DNA of 11,951 nucleotides from Bacteroidales bacterium (GTDB taxonomy: Bacteria; Bacteroidota; Bacteroidia; Bacteroidales; VadinHA17), in assembly GCA_030692905.1 (NCBI GenBank), contig JAUYBT010000136.1:1-11951 (forward strand). The letters run 5' to 3'. Made by a program: the position numbers and the translations under genes. The first letter of the stretch is position 1, and every line of letters begins with the position of its first letter. Shown one piece after another: positions 1-6,893 of this stretch. The notes under the pieces are model-generated. The model saw only the letters and a program-made list of their open reading frames with translations, searched no databases and was not told the DNA's origin.

Positions 1-15
1 AATTATTTTTTTCAT
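1..15 (-). CDS. 5' end of probable SusD/RagB-family lipoprotein (partial, cut by window edge)
   Basis: An ATG at 15..13 on the minus strand opens the frame ATG AAA AAA ATA ATT (MKKII), which runs off the left edge of the window. It begins 30 bases after the stop codon of the SusC-type transporter and on the same strand. A lysine-rich MKKI start is what a signal-peptide or lipoprotein gene would show. SusC genes are almost always followed directly by a gene for a SusD-like surface glycan-binding lipoprotein, so that is the expected identity. Only five codons are visible, so the product is inferred from position and not from its own sequence. Confidence 0.5.
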
Positions 16-45
16 ATTTATATTATTTAAAGGTTACTCAATTAA

Positions 46-3000
46 TTAAAACGTAACGTTAGCACCAATGGCAAAAGTCTTCATTGCAGGATAGACCATA
101 GGAGCACCAATTTCAGGATCGAAATTCTTCTGTGCCGCCCAGATCAGTGCAAGGTTGTTCCCTGCGAAATATACACTTGCCCTTGATATTCCAAAACGCT
201 TATATAACTGAGACGGGATGGTATAAGTAAGAACAAGATTCTTCAAACGGCAGTAGGCCATATTATCATAATAGTATGTGCTTCTTCTAGTATCAAAATT
301 CCAGTAGTAGTCGCCCCTGTTATATGCCCTTGGCACATCGGTGATTGTATTTGAAGGAGTCCACCTGTTCTCAAAATTCCACATGAAATAGTTACCTGCT
401 TCACCACGGCGGTTGTCAGCATAATTTAGTCTCAGGTATTTTCCCTGTCCCTGTATGAGAACAGAAAGGGAGAAATCCTTCCATGAAACATCCAGCGAAG
501 AACCATAGAAGATCTCTGGAGCATCGGTACCATCAATCAGAATCTGGTCATCGCTGCTAATTGAACCATTACCGTCAGTATCTGCAAAGATCAGATCTCC
601 CGGCTCGGCACCAGCCATGTGAGGATAAGCATCAACAGCTGCCTGGTCGGCAAAAACACCAATACAATCATAGATTAAGGTTGCACCAAATGGATGTCCT
701 GTTCGTACCTGCCATGCAACGTTTCTTTCAGGTTCATCCATAAACACAACTTCATTACGGTTCCAGCTGATGTTTCCTGTCAGATCGATGCGAAAATCAG
801 AAGAGACAGATTTATGAATTCCGGCATCAAGTTCAAATCCTTTGTTATCAACCGTTGCGATATTCTCATTGGGGAGAGAAAGGCCTGTAAAACCAGGAAC
901 AGAAGCATCTCTTGGTGCAAGAATATCCTCCCTTATATTTTTGAAGACTTCAACATTTAAATGCAGAAGGTCGTTCAGAAACTTGGAGTCGAAACCGATG
1001 TTCTTGGTTGTCTGAGTCTCCCATGTAATAACCGGATTGGCAACACTCGAGGGGTAAGTGACAGTTTCGATTGCAGAGCCGGTGCCAAATGTAGGTCCTG
1101 TAGTCAGGGCAAACTTGTTGATATACTGGAACGAAGAACCAGGGTCCATCCCCATCTTACCATAAGATACTCTCAGCTTAAAGAAGTTGACAAACGGAAT
1201 GTTGTTTTTCCAGAAATCTTCTTCAGATGCACGCCATCCCAGCAGTAATCCGGGGAAGTAACCCCAGCGGCTTTCAAGAGGGAATTTCAGTGAACCATCA
1301 GCGCGAATCAATACTTCAGCAAGGTATTTTCCTTTGTAACCGTAAGTGGCACGTCCGATATATGATTTGCGTGCATAAACAGAAAGCTCTCCTGCGTTGG
1401 TTGCTTCTGTCAGGCCACCGGCATCTATCGTTTGAATAAGAGTTGAGATATAGTACTTCCTGTATGCTTCGAAGTCATTATTATCCCTGGTGTATTGCTC
1501 AAAACCGCCAAACAGAGAAATACTATGGTCACCGAATGTTTTTGCATACTGTGCGTCAATGTTGATAGTCCTTCTGATCGTCCTCTCATAATTTTCTCTG
1601 TTTTCAGGTGACGAAAGTCCGCGTGGTGTTGGTGTCAGGTCCATGCTTGTAATATATCCCTGTGAATTTCTTACAGCAGAGCTCCAGACCGGGAAGTAGA
1701 GTAGCCACGGCTGGAAGAACCTCTTGCGGTAAAAGTTATTAACGTCATAGTTAAACTGTCCGTTCAGTGTAAGACCTTTAATAAATGAAGGTGATACACT
1801 TACCTTAAATGTATTCTGCATCTGGTAAGTTTTCTGCTCGTCCTTACCTGTCTCGAATGTTGAAGTTACAACAGGGTTGTCACCATACTCGATATCGGGA
1901 CCCGGCTCACCGGTTGGCCAGAATGACCATTGTGTAGGAAGAAGACGAGTGGCCTGTCCAACTATAGACCCGGCACTGTTACGCGGATAAGTATTATTAT
2001 TCTGGATCATACCAAAGTCATAGGAGATTTTTAACCAGTCGGTAACAGGAAGATCAAGCTTTGAACGAATATTATACTGCTTATAGGTTGTAGAAGACTG
2101 TTTGTAGAACGATTCGTCACCCCTTAAACCGGCTGAGAAATAATATGTCATACCTTTAAAGCCACCATCAAGTGATAATGTGTGCTTGAAGCTGGTAGTC
2201 CAATTTTTAATAAGGTCACCATACCAGTCGCTGTCGGGATGCTCCCATGGATCTGCATGGCTTTCGAAAAGTGCAATATCGGCATCGCTGTAGGTACGTG
2301 ACTTGCTTTCTGCAACCTGGTACTCTGAAAGCATAGTTGCATATTGTGCAGCATTTGTGGTTTGGGGTACTATAGTAGGTGTCAAGAAGCCCTGGTAGAA
2401 CTGGTAGTTAAGCCTGGGCAATCCTTCCTTACCTCTTTTTGTGGTAATAAGAATAACACCGTTGGCAGCCTGTGCACCATAAATAGCAGCCGAGGCATCT
2501 TTAAGTACCGAAAGGCTTTCAATATCAACCGGGTCAATGTCCTCCATGTTACGGCCGATTATACCGTCGACTACAACAAGCGGGGCAGTACTGGATCTAC
2601 TGGTTCCCATTGTTGAACGGCCACGAACCAGAATTCTTGGATCTAAATCCCCTGGTTCGCCAGTATCCTGGATTATAACAGAACCGGGCAGACGTCCGGA
2701 AATAGCGTTAGTTACAGATGAAGCAGGAATTGACGCGATAGAAGCTCCGGAGATTGAAGTAACTGCACCAACAACGTTTGCACGTTTCTGGGTACCATAA
2801 CCAACAACGACAACTTCATCGAGACCTGTTATTGATGCCTTAAGTGCCACATCAATAACAATTCTCCCGGCCAGAGGAATTTCCTGGTCAGTATAACCGA
2901 CAAAGGAAAATACCAGAGTTGCATTCCGGTCGGTAGTAGAGATTGAGAATTTTCCGCTTCCGTCGGAAATAGCACCAATAGCAGTACCTTTAACCTGTAT

Positions 3001-3243
3001 GTTTACACCGGGCATTACTTCGCCGGTTGATGCGTCGGTAACCGTTCCTGTGACTCGGATTTGCTGCTGGTCAGCAACAGATCCCAGGAGATCATTACCG
3101 GAAGGGACTTCTGTAGTAAGTGAATAGGCAGGAAGAGCCAATCCACAGAACAGAAGAATAGTCATAATTTTCATAGTTAGCAGTAACTTGTGAAAATTCA
3201 CATTTGGCTTTAAAGGCCAAAAGTAGTTGGGAGTTTTTTTCAT
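46..3243 (-). CDS. SusC/RagA-family TonB-linked outer membrane transporter
   Basis: This 1065-residue protein is a TonB-dependent outer-membrane transporter of the SusC/RagA type, which imports oligosaccharides or other oligomers using proton-motive force delivered by TonB. A basic start and hydrophobic stretch (about residues 18-41, ending ALPAYS) form a signal peptide. Residues about 62-137 are the CarboxypepD-regulatory-like beta-sandwich (VTGTVTDASTGEVMPGVNI). The TonB box is DEVVVVGYG at 142-150. The plug follows to about 272, with the family signature VLKDASAAIYGAQAANG at 246-262. The rest is the 22-strand barrel, ending in the terminal phenylalanine (NVTF) expected of an outer-membrane protein. 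No STN domain is present, so direct anti-sigma signalling is not indicated. Length is normal for the family. A SusD start lies 30 bases downstream, giving a susCD pair. The substrate cannot be told from sequence, and no glycoside hydrolase is in the window. Confidence 0.96.
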   Translation of the reverse strand: MKKTPNYFWPLKPNVNFHKLLLTMKIMTILLFCGLALPAYSLTTEVPSGNDLLGSVADQQQIRVTGTVTDASTGEVMPGVNIQVKGTAIGAISDGSGKFSISTTDRNATLVFSFVGYTDQEIPLAGRIVIDVALKASITGLDEVVVVGYGTQKRANVVGAVTSISGASIASIPASSVTNAISGRLPGSVIIQDTGEPGDLDPRILVRGRSTMGTSRSSTAPLVVVDGIIGRNMEDIDPVDIESLSVLKDASAAIYGAQAANGVILITTKRGKEGLPRLNYQFYQGFLTPTIVPQTTNAAQYATMLSEYQVAESKSRTYSDADIALFESHADPWEHPDSDWYGDLIKNWTTSFKHTLSLDGGFKGMTYYFSAGLRGDESFYKQSSTTYKQYNIRSKLDLPVTDWLKISYDFGMIQNNNTYPRNSAGSIVGQATRLLPTQWSFWPTGEPGPDIEYGDNPVVTSTFETGKDEQKTYQMQNTFKVSVSPSFIKGLTLNGQFNYDVNNFYRKRFFQPWLLYFPVWSSAVRNSQGYITSMDLTPTPRGLSSPENRENYERTIRRTINIDAQYAKTFGDHSISLFGGFEQYTRDNNDFEAYRKYYISTLIQTIDAGGLTEATNAGELSVYARKSYIGRATYGYKGKYLAEVLIRADGSLKFPLESRWGYFPGLLLGWRASEEDFWKNNIPFVNFFKLRVSYGKMGMDPGSSFQYINKFALTTGPTFGTGSAIETVTYPSSVANPVITWETQTTKNIGFDSKFLNDLLHLNVEVFKNIREDILAPRDASVPGFTGLSLPNENIATVDNKGFELDAGIHKSVSSDFRIDLTGNISWNRNEVVFMDEPERNVAWQVRTGHPFGATLIYDCIGVFADQAAVDAYPHMAGAEPGDLIFADTDGNGSISSDDQILIDGTDAPEIFYGSSLDVSWKDFSLSVLIQGQGKYLRLNYADNRRGEAGNYFMWNFENRWTPSNTITDVPRAYNRGDYYWNFDTRRSTYYYDNMAYCRLKNLVLTYTIPSQLYKRFGISRASVYFAGNNLALIWAAQKNFDPEIGAPMVYPAMKTFAIGANVTF

Positions 3244-3329
3244 ACTGTTACACTGTTAGTTAGTTAATAAATAGTTAGAAATTAGGATTGTTAATAATTG
3301 TTCAAAGTTCAAAATTCTAAGTTTAAAAG

Positions 3330-3360
3330 TTCCGCGTACCGGGGTCCGCGTTCCGCGTAA
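3330..3360. repeat. GC-rich direct repeat cluster (TCCGCG x3)
   Basis: Three copies of TCCGCG lie within 31 bases (3331-3336, 3345-3350, 3352-3357). The outer two sit in the longer shared unit TTCCGCGTA (3330-3338 and 3351-3359). The cluster is a GC-rich island in an otherwise strongly AT-rich spacer and is preceded by a smaller repeat, GTTCAAA/GTTCAAAA, near 3300-3314. It may be a degenerate intergenic repeat or a set of tandem protein-binding sites. No function can be read from it. Confidence 0.5.
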
Positions 3361-3396
3361 TTTGCTATTGGATAATAAAAACAAACAATAAATATA

Positions 3397-3413
3397 AGTG
3401 TAAAACTTACACT
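3397..3413. promoter_or_regulatory. 17-base inverted repeat, candidate operator upstream of susC
   Basis: AGTGTAA-AAC-TTACACT is a perfect 7-base inverted repeat with a 3-base spacer, about 155 bases before the susC start codon. The size and symmetry fit a binding site for a dimeric helix-turn-helix regulator. The arms are too short and AT-rich to form a strong terminator. No regulator gene lies in the window, so the role in susC control is only a suggestion. Confidence 0.35.
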
Positions 3414-3583
3414 CATTTTATTATAATCAATTTCCCGGTCATTTTAATTCTCTCCCTTTTGGGGTTGTTACTTTTTCTATAATGAAAACTGGTAAATATT
3501 CATGCAATATAAACAGTGATTTGTTAAAAAACAAATTTTTTAGAAATTTTTGATCACTTTATTAAGAAAAATCCTTTTTAACC

Positions 3584-5116
3584 TTATTGTTTCACTTCAA
3601 TATTTCCGGTCTTTTCATCATATTCACACACTACTCTGAACCCTACATTGAAACAGTCGGAGTACCACCAGATACTTTTCGGCATTTGCGGGTCGGTTTT
3701 TAACCACGACCCGGTTCTGGTATAATCGCGGGCGGCACTTCTCAAAAGATCTGCTGTACTATACAATGAACCTCCTCTCACAACATGTTCAGTTCCCTCT
3801 TCGGGGCCTTTGGGATCTTTGATGATTCCTTCGGGGTATTGTGAATATGCATCTGCCTGATACCAGTCGGAACAGAACTCAGCCACATTACCCGACATAT
3901 TCCTCAAACCAAAAGGATTTGGCTTTACCCGGTCGGGAGTTTGGGTTTTCGTCGGACTGTTACCTTTATATATTATATAGGTATTAATTACCGTTGTATC
4001 GTTTTTCGAAAGTTTTGCCTTTAATCCTGTCTTTTCAAATTTCCTGGGATCTCCAGGGAAAAAATAGGGGCCTGCTGTTCCTGCCCTGGCGGCATATTCC
4101 CACTCTGCTTCTGTCGGAAGGCGGTAGGTCTTACCGGTTACTGAAGTCAGCCATTTACAATAGGTTTCTGCAGCATGATAAGAAAAAGAAATTGCCGGCC
4201 GTTGACCCAATCCCCAGCCCTGATCAGGCTGCCCGTATGGTGGTGTTGCTCCGGAAATAGCATCAGTCGCCGATGCCACTTTATTTCTTAAACCTTCCGT
4301 ATCAGTGGAACGACCCTCGGCAGCGGTCTGAACATAGAATGCAAGATACTCATCCCAGGAGACTTCAATCTCAGCCATAAAGAAGGGGCTTAGCTCAACC
4401 TCCCTGGCAGGGCCTTCATCTTCTTTTCTGAAAGGCTCATCAGCAGGGCTTCCCATTTTAAATGTTCCACCCGGAATAGCAACCATATTAAATGAAATAG
4501 GCGATTTGGGAATACGCTCTGTATAACTTTTAAATCCGGTAACTTTTGTGGGTTCTGTAAACACCTCTTTTGCAGCAGAAGAGACACTTCCGAAAGTGGT
4601 ATTACTGCCATGAGTATATCCTTCAATAAAATGCCCCGCATTCAGGTGACAGTTTATGCAATGCAGTTCATCCGTTTTTTTTGTCTGTGTATAATAAAGG
4701 TGTGCATCCTCCCCGGCTTTTGTCAGCTTTGCAGGGAAAAGGTTTTCGTGACATTTGATACAACTGCTTTCATAAACATAAGTACGTGCAACTTCGAGCC
4801 TCCCGCGGTCTTCCCAGTTAAAAGAAGCAGAATCCTTTGTCCACTTGCTCCACAAATCACGCAACCCTGTTGTTCCTTTTGCCCAGAGATACCCATCGCC
4901 TTTCGGAGGAAGATGACAATCAACACAGGCAACCCTGTACCCCGATTGTGTATCATAATGAACAGATTTTTTCCATGATGCATCTGCCATGGGATGAATA
5001 TGACAGGAGACACAGTAATCATTTGTCGATGTCATATGCAGGGCTTTACCTCCTCCGAGGATAAGCAATACCCCGACAATCAGCCCGGGGAAAAACCATA
5101 AAAGAAATCTCTTCAT
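3584..5116 (-). CDS. Membrane-anchored tetraheme NapC/NrfH-type cytochrome c fused to a SUMF1/FGE-fold domain
   Basis: This 510-residue protein joins two modules. An N-terminal signal anchor (residues about 4-22) leads into a NapC/NirT/NrfH-like tetraheme domain with four CxxCH motifs: C35VSCH, C64VDCH, C119IKCH and C153INCH. Such domains take electrons from membrane quinol and pass them to periplasmic partners. Residues about 208-498 form a SUMF1/FGE-sulfatase fold, recognised by IPGGTFKMGSP (214-224), YRLPTEAEWEYAARAGT (331-347), NPFGLRNMSGNVAEF (400-414), VVRGGS (445-450) and NVGFRVVCE (490-498). The catalytic cysteines of true formylglycine-generating enzymes, which follow the GGS motif, are absent: the segment reads GGSLYSTADLLRSAARD. 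The domain is therefore probably not a sulfatase maturase and may be a structural, binding or redox-partner module, as in other non-FGE SUMF1-fold proteins such as GldK. Both domains should be periplasmic. No nrfA, nap or other terminal reductase gene lies nearby. Confidence 0.88.
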   Translation of the reverse strand: MKRFLLWFFPGLIVGVLLILGGGKALHMTSTNDYCVSCHIHPMADASWKKSVHYDTQSGYRVACVDCHLPPKGDGYLWAKGTTGLRDLWSKWTKDSASFNWEDRGRLEVARTYVYESSCIKCHENLFPAKLTKAGEDAHLYYTQTKKTDELHCINCHLNAGHFIEGYTHGSNTTFGSVSSAAKEVFTEPTKVTGFKSYTERIPKSPISFNMVAIPGGTFKMGSPADEPFRKEDEGPAREVELSPFFMAEIEVSWDEYLAFYVQTAAEGRSTDTEGLRNKVASATDAISGATPPYGQPDQGWGLGQRPAISFSYHAAETYCKWLTSVTGKTYRLPTEAEWEYAARAGTAGPYFFPGDPRKFEKTGLKAKLSKNDTTVINTYIIYKGNSPTKTQTPDRVKPNPFGLRNMSGNVAEFCSDWYQADAYSQYPEGIIKDPKGPEEGTEHVVRGGSLYSTADLLRSAARDYTRTGSWLKTDPQMPKSIWWYSDCFNVGFRVVCEYDEKTGNIEVKQ

Positions 5117-5254
5117 AATTCAAAATTTGTGAGGCTCAAGATAAAAAAATATTTTTCACCTGATGCAGGCATTACTGATTTTCATTTTTAAAATTTTAGT
5201 CGGAAGCTATTTAAAAAGTGATCATAACCACCCTGTCATGACCCTACTGGCATG

Positions 5255-5365
5255 ACACCCCTCCTTTAAAAAGGAGGGGAAAGTATTGAAATACAGTATT
5301 ATAACTTTCTCCTCCTCTTCAGAGGAGGAGTACCACTGACGGTATCGTCAGTGGGGAGGTGGTGT
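5255..5365. repeat. Composite multi-hairpin intergenic repeat element (about 111 bases)
   Basis: The outer ends match as terminal inverted repeats, ACACCCCTCC (5255-5264) and GGAGGTGGTGT (5355-5365), with one extra base in the right copy. Inside are three perfect hairpins. The first has 10-base arms at 5258-5267/5270-5279 (CCCCTCCTTT). The second has 10-base arms at 5309-5318/5321-5330 (CTCCTCCTCT). The third has 9-base arms at 5333-5341/5346-5354 (CCACTGACG). A further 7-base hairpin (TGTCATG, 5234-5240/5251-5257) abuts the left side. The polypyrimidine and polypurine arms of the first two hairpins could also cross-pair. There is no coding capacity. The design fits a REP- or MITE-like dispersed element. 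A terminator role is unlikely, because no gene ends here. Confidence 0.7.
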
Positions 5366-5407
5366 ATTTTTGAGACAATCTTTTTATGATTTTTATAGGT
5401 TAAATAG

Positions 5408-5415
5408 TATTTTTG
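5408..5415 (+). promoter_or_regulatory. Candidate Bacteroidota -7 box for the nucleoside hydrolase-FmdE gene
   Basis: TATTTTTG matches the Bacteroidota sigma-ABfr -7 consensus TAnnTTTG exactly and lies 19 bases before the ATG at 5435, so the leader would be very short. No TTTG -33 element is visible at the usual spacing. The same octamer also occurs at 5365-5372, touching the right end of the hairpin element, and is an equally possible start. The match is AT-rich and could be chance. Confidence 0.35.
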
Positions 5416-5434
5416 TAGTCAAATTTTAATTTGA

Positions 5435-6865
5435 ATGAAAAGGCTTCTGATTTTTCTTTTAGGTTTTGCAATATGTATATCTTCATTTTCACATCCCTGG
5501 AAGCCAAACCATTATGTGATTATTGACACCGACGGTGGCATAGATGATATGAAAGCTATCACCATGCTGCTGGCCTCTCCCGACGTCAGGGTTCTGGCGA
5601 TAACAGTTTCTCCGGGGTCACTCAACACCGGTACTATATACATAAAGGTAAGAAGTCTGCTCAATTCATTTTACCATGAAGGTCTGCCAGTCGGGGTAAA
5701 CAGAAGCAGTATTTTCAAATCACCGGACTTCGCAGTTGCATTAAATACTGAATGGGGAGAAGAGAGTGGTTTGGATGAGAAAGATGCACCGGACTGCATC
5801 AGCTTAATAAAAGAGATCCTTTCAATTGAAAAAACGAAAGTGAGTTTTTTATGCCTGAGTGGGATGTCAACCGCATCTTTAGCAATGAAAGAGCTCCCGG
5901 CTTTCAAACAACAGGTGAAAGAGATAATCTGGAGTGCCGATGGACCTGATGAAAAAAATGGGCTTAATTTTAAGATCGATATGTCGTCGGCTGAAAAGGT
6001 TTTAAAAGGAGATATCCCTGTCAGAGTAGTCAGTGGGTTGGGGGAAGAGATTTTTTACAATGAAGCCATGATAAAAGCAATTTCGGAGATACCGACAATT
6101 TATGCAAACAGGATTTCCGGATTCTTCAAATCAGAGGTTGCAAAAAACCATAAATATTCATTTACAGGGAATGATGAAATGGTTGCCCTTTATCTTCATT
6201 ATCCCGGACTATTTCAAAAAGGTTCAGAAGCTAATGATTTTGAGAGTTCACCTGGAAACATTCATATTCTGAGAGAGAACTCACTTAAAATACTTGCAGG
6301 GGAAACAGTTTCTAAAAATCAGGTAATTAAGGATTTCCCAGTTGATCCTTCATTTTATTTTGCTGATATTGAGCCATTTGTTGCTGAAATAGTTAAAAAA
6401 TACGGAATAGATGAGTGGATATCAGGAGTAATTTCCAATGAGTTGCACCGGCATCTTGGTGTGTTTGCTATTGTAGGGGTTAAGATGGGAATAAGGGCAA
6501 GGGAATATTTTAATACAGGTGTGGACGAGTTCAGTGCAATTTCATTTGCAGGTTCTGTTCCTCCTCTGAGTTGTATGAACGACGGTATACAGGTCAGCAC
6601 AGGAGCAACTCCGGGACATGGGTTACTGACAGTTAAGAACGACACCCCGACTATTCCGTCCGCTGAATTCACCTATATGAACCGTAAGATACGACTGACG
6701 CTAAAGCCTGAAATCGCAGAGAAGATCAGCTCTGAGCTTAAAGAGATAAATTTTGTTTACGGTCTTGACAGCAATATTTACTGGGAGCTTGTAAGGAAAA
6801 ACTCAATTAAATACTGGTTAAATCTTGACCGGCACGATATTTTTATAATTGAGGTTCTGCAGTAG
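5435..6865 (+). CDS. Secreted nucleoside hydrolase (IUNH fold) fused to an FmdE-like domain
   Basis: This 476-residue protein starts with a signal peptide (residues 1 to about 19, LLIFLLGFAICISSFS) and should act in the periplasm. Residues about 25-310 resemble inosine/uridine-preferring nucleoside hydrolases, which cleave the N-glycosidic bond of ribonucleosides. The calcium- and ribose-binding motif DTDGGIDD is at 31-38, and a late motif GNDEMVALYLHYPGLF at 245-260 corresponds to the family's HD(P)..A segment. There the histidine that often protonates the leaving base is replaced by N246, while the metal-binding D247 is kept. Residues about 335-437 resemble the FmdE domain (LHRHLGVFAIVGVKMGIRA; SCMNDGIQVSTGATPGHG at 379-396). 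FmdE-type cysteines are partly lost: C380 remains, but the TGCT cysteine is alanine (TGAT), and there is no Cys-Pro after the first histidine pair. Substrate and the role of the C-terminal domain are unknown. It is monocistronic and convergent with the fumarase gene. Confidence 0.85.
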   Translation: MKRLLIFLLGFAICISSFSHPWKPNHYVIIDTDGGIDDMKAITMLLASPDVRVLAITVSPGSLNTGTIYIKVRSLLNSFYHEGLPVGVNRSSIFKSPDFAVALNTEWGEESGLDEKDAPDCISLIKEILSIEKTKVSFLCLSGMSTASLAMKELPAFKQQVKEIIWSADGPDEKNGLNFKIDMSSAEKVLKGDIPVRVVSGLGEEIFYNEAMIKAISEIPTIYANRISGFFKSEVAKNHKYSFTGNDEMVALYLHYPGLFQKGSEANDFESSPGNIHILRENSLKILAGETVSKNQVIKDFPVDPSFYFADIEPFVAEIVKKYGIDEWISGVISNELHRHLGVFAIVGVKMGIRAREYFNTGVDEFSAISFAGSVPPLSCMNDGIQVSTGATPGHGLLTVKNDTPTIPSAEFTYMNRKIRLTLKPEIAEKISSELKEINFVYGLDSNIYWELVRKNSIKYWLNLDRHDIFIIEVLQ

Positions 6866-6890
6866 GGACATGCCATGGCATGTCCCTACT
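6861..6890. terminator. 30-base perfect palindrome, probable bidirectional terminator
   Basis: The stretch is a perfect palindrome with half-site AGTAGGGACATGCCA and no loop bases beyond the central CCATGG. It contains the TAG stop of the nucleoside hydrolase-FmdE gene (6863-6865) and ends 3 bases before the fumarase stop codon, exactly between two convergent genes. A bidirectional terminator is the natural role. Neither flank has a strong T-run, so it may instead be a transcript-end stabiliser or an inserted palindromic repeat unit. Confidence 0.6.
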
Positions 6891-6893
6891 ACG

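Larger units (their letters stand above)
3244..3583. other. Spacer upstream of susC (340 bases, no gene)
   Basis: This AT-rich spacer separates the stop codon of the cytochrome-SUMF1 gene from the start codon of susC, both on the minus strand. It holds a small GC-rich repeat cluster at 3330-3360 and a 17-base inverted repeat at 3397-3413, both listed separately. I found no good match to the Bacteroidota -7 box TAnnTTTG on the minus strand, so the susC promoter is not placed. No convincing terminator follows the cytochrome gene. The length and contents suggest that susC is transcribed separately rather than by read-through. Confidence 0.6.
5117..5434. other. Divergent intergenic region with hairpin element (318 bases, no gene)
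   Basis: This spacer separates the divergently transcribed cytochrome-SUMF1 (minus) and nucleoside hydrolase-FmdE (plus) genes, so it must contain both promoters. Its middle, about 5234-5365, is filled by a composite element of consecutive hairpins. Two matches to TAnnTTTG on the plus strand lie to the right of that element. I found no equivalent box for the minus-strand gene. No small open reading frame in it is convincing. Confidence 0.6.

Noticed and set aside
561..2800. Several plus-strand open frames of 60-95 codons inside susC
   Set aside because: They lie antisense to a clearly coding gene, have no family resemblance, and are shadows of the real frame.
3519..3541. Intrinsic terminator (ATTTGTT/AACAAAT hairpin followed by T's)
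   Set aside because: The T-run follows on the plus strand, where no gene ends; the stem is all but GC-free and weak. It does not serve the minus-strand cytochrome gene.
3482..3553. Small plus-strand frame of 23 codons in the susC upstream spacer
   Set aside because: It has no ribosome site, no recognisable features and AT-driven composition, and it overlaps the weak hairpin; likely chance.
3584..5116. Genuine formylglycine-generating enzyme (sulfatase maturase)
   Set aside because: The catalytic cysteines after the GGS motif are missing and no sulfatase gene is present in the window.
3584..5116. NrfH of a nitrite reductase NrfHA complex
   Set aside because: The protein is far longer than NrfH because of the SUMF1 domain, and there is no nrfA-like pentaheme gene beside it.
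5234..5354. Tandem transcription terminators
   Set aside because: The hairpins lie between two divergent gene starts, so no transcript is expected to end there, and T-runs do not follow the stems.
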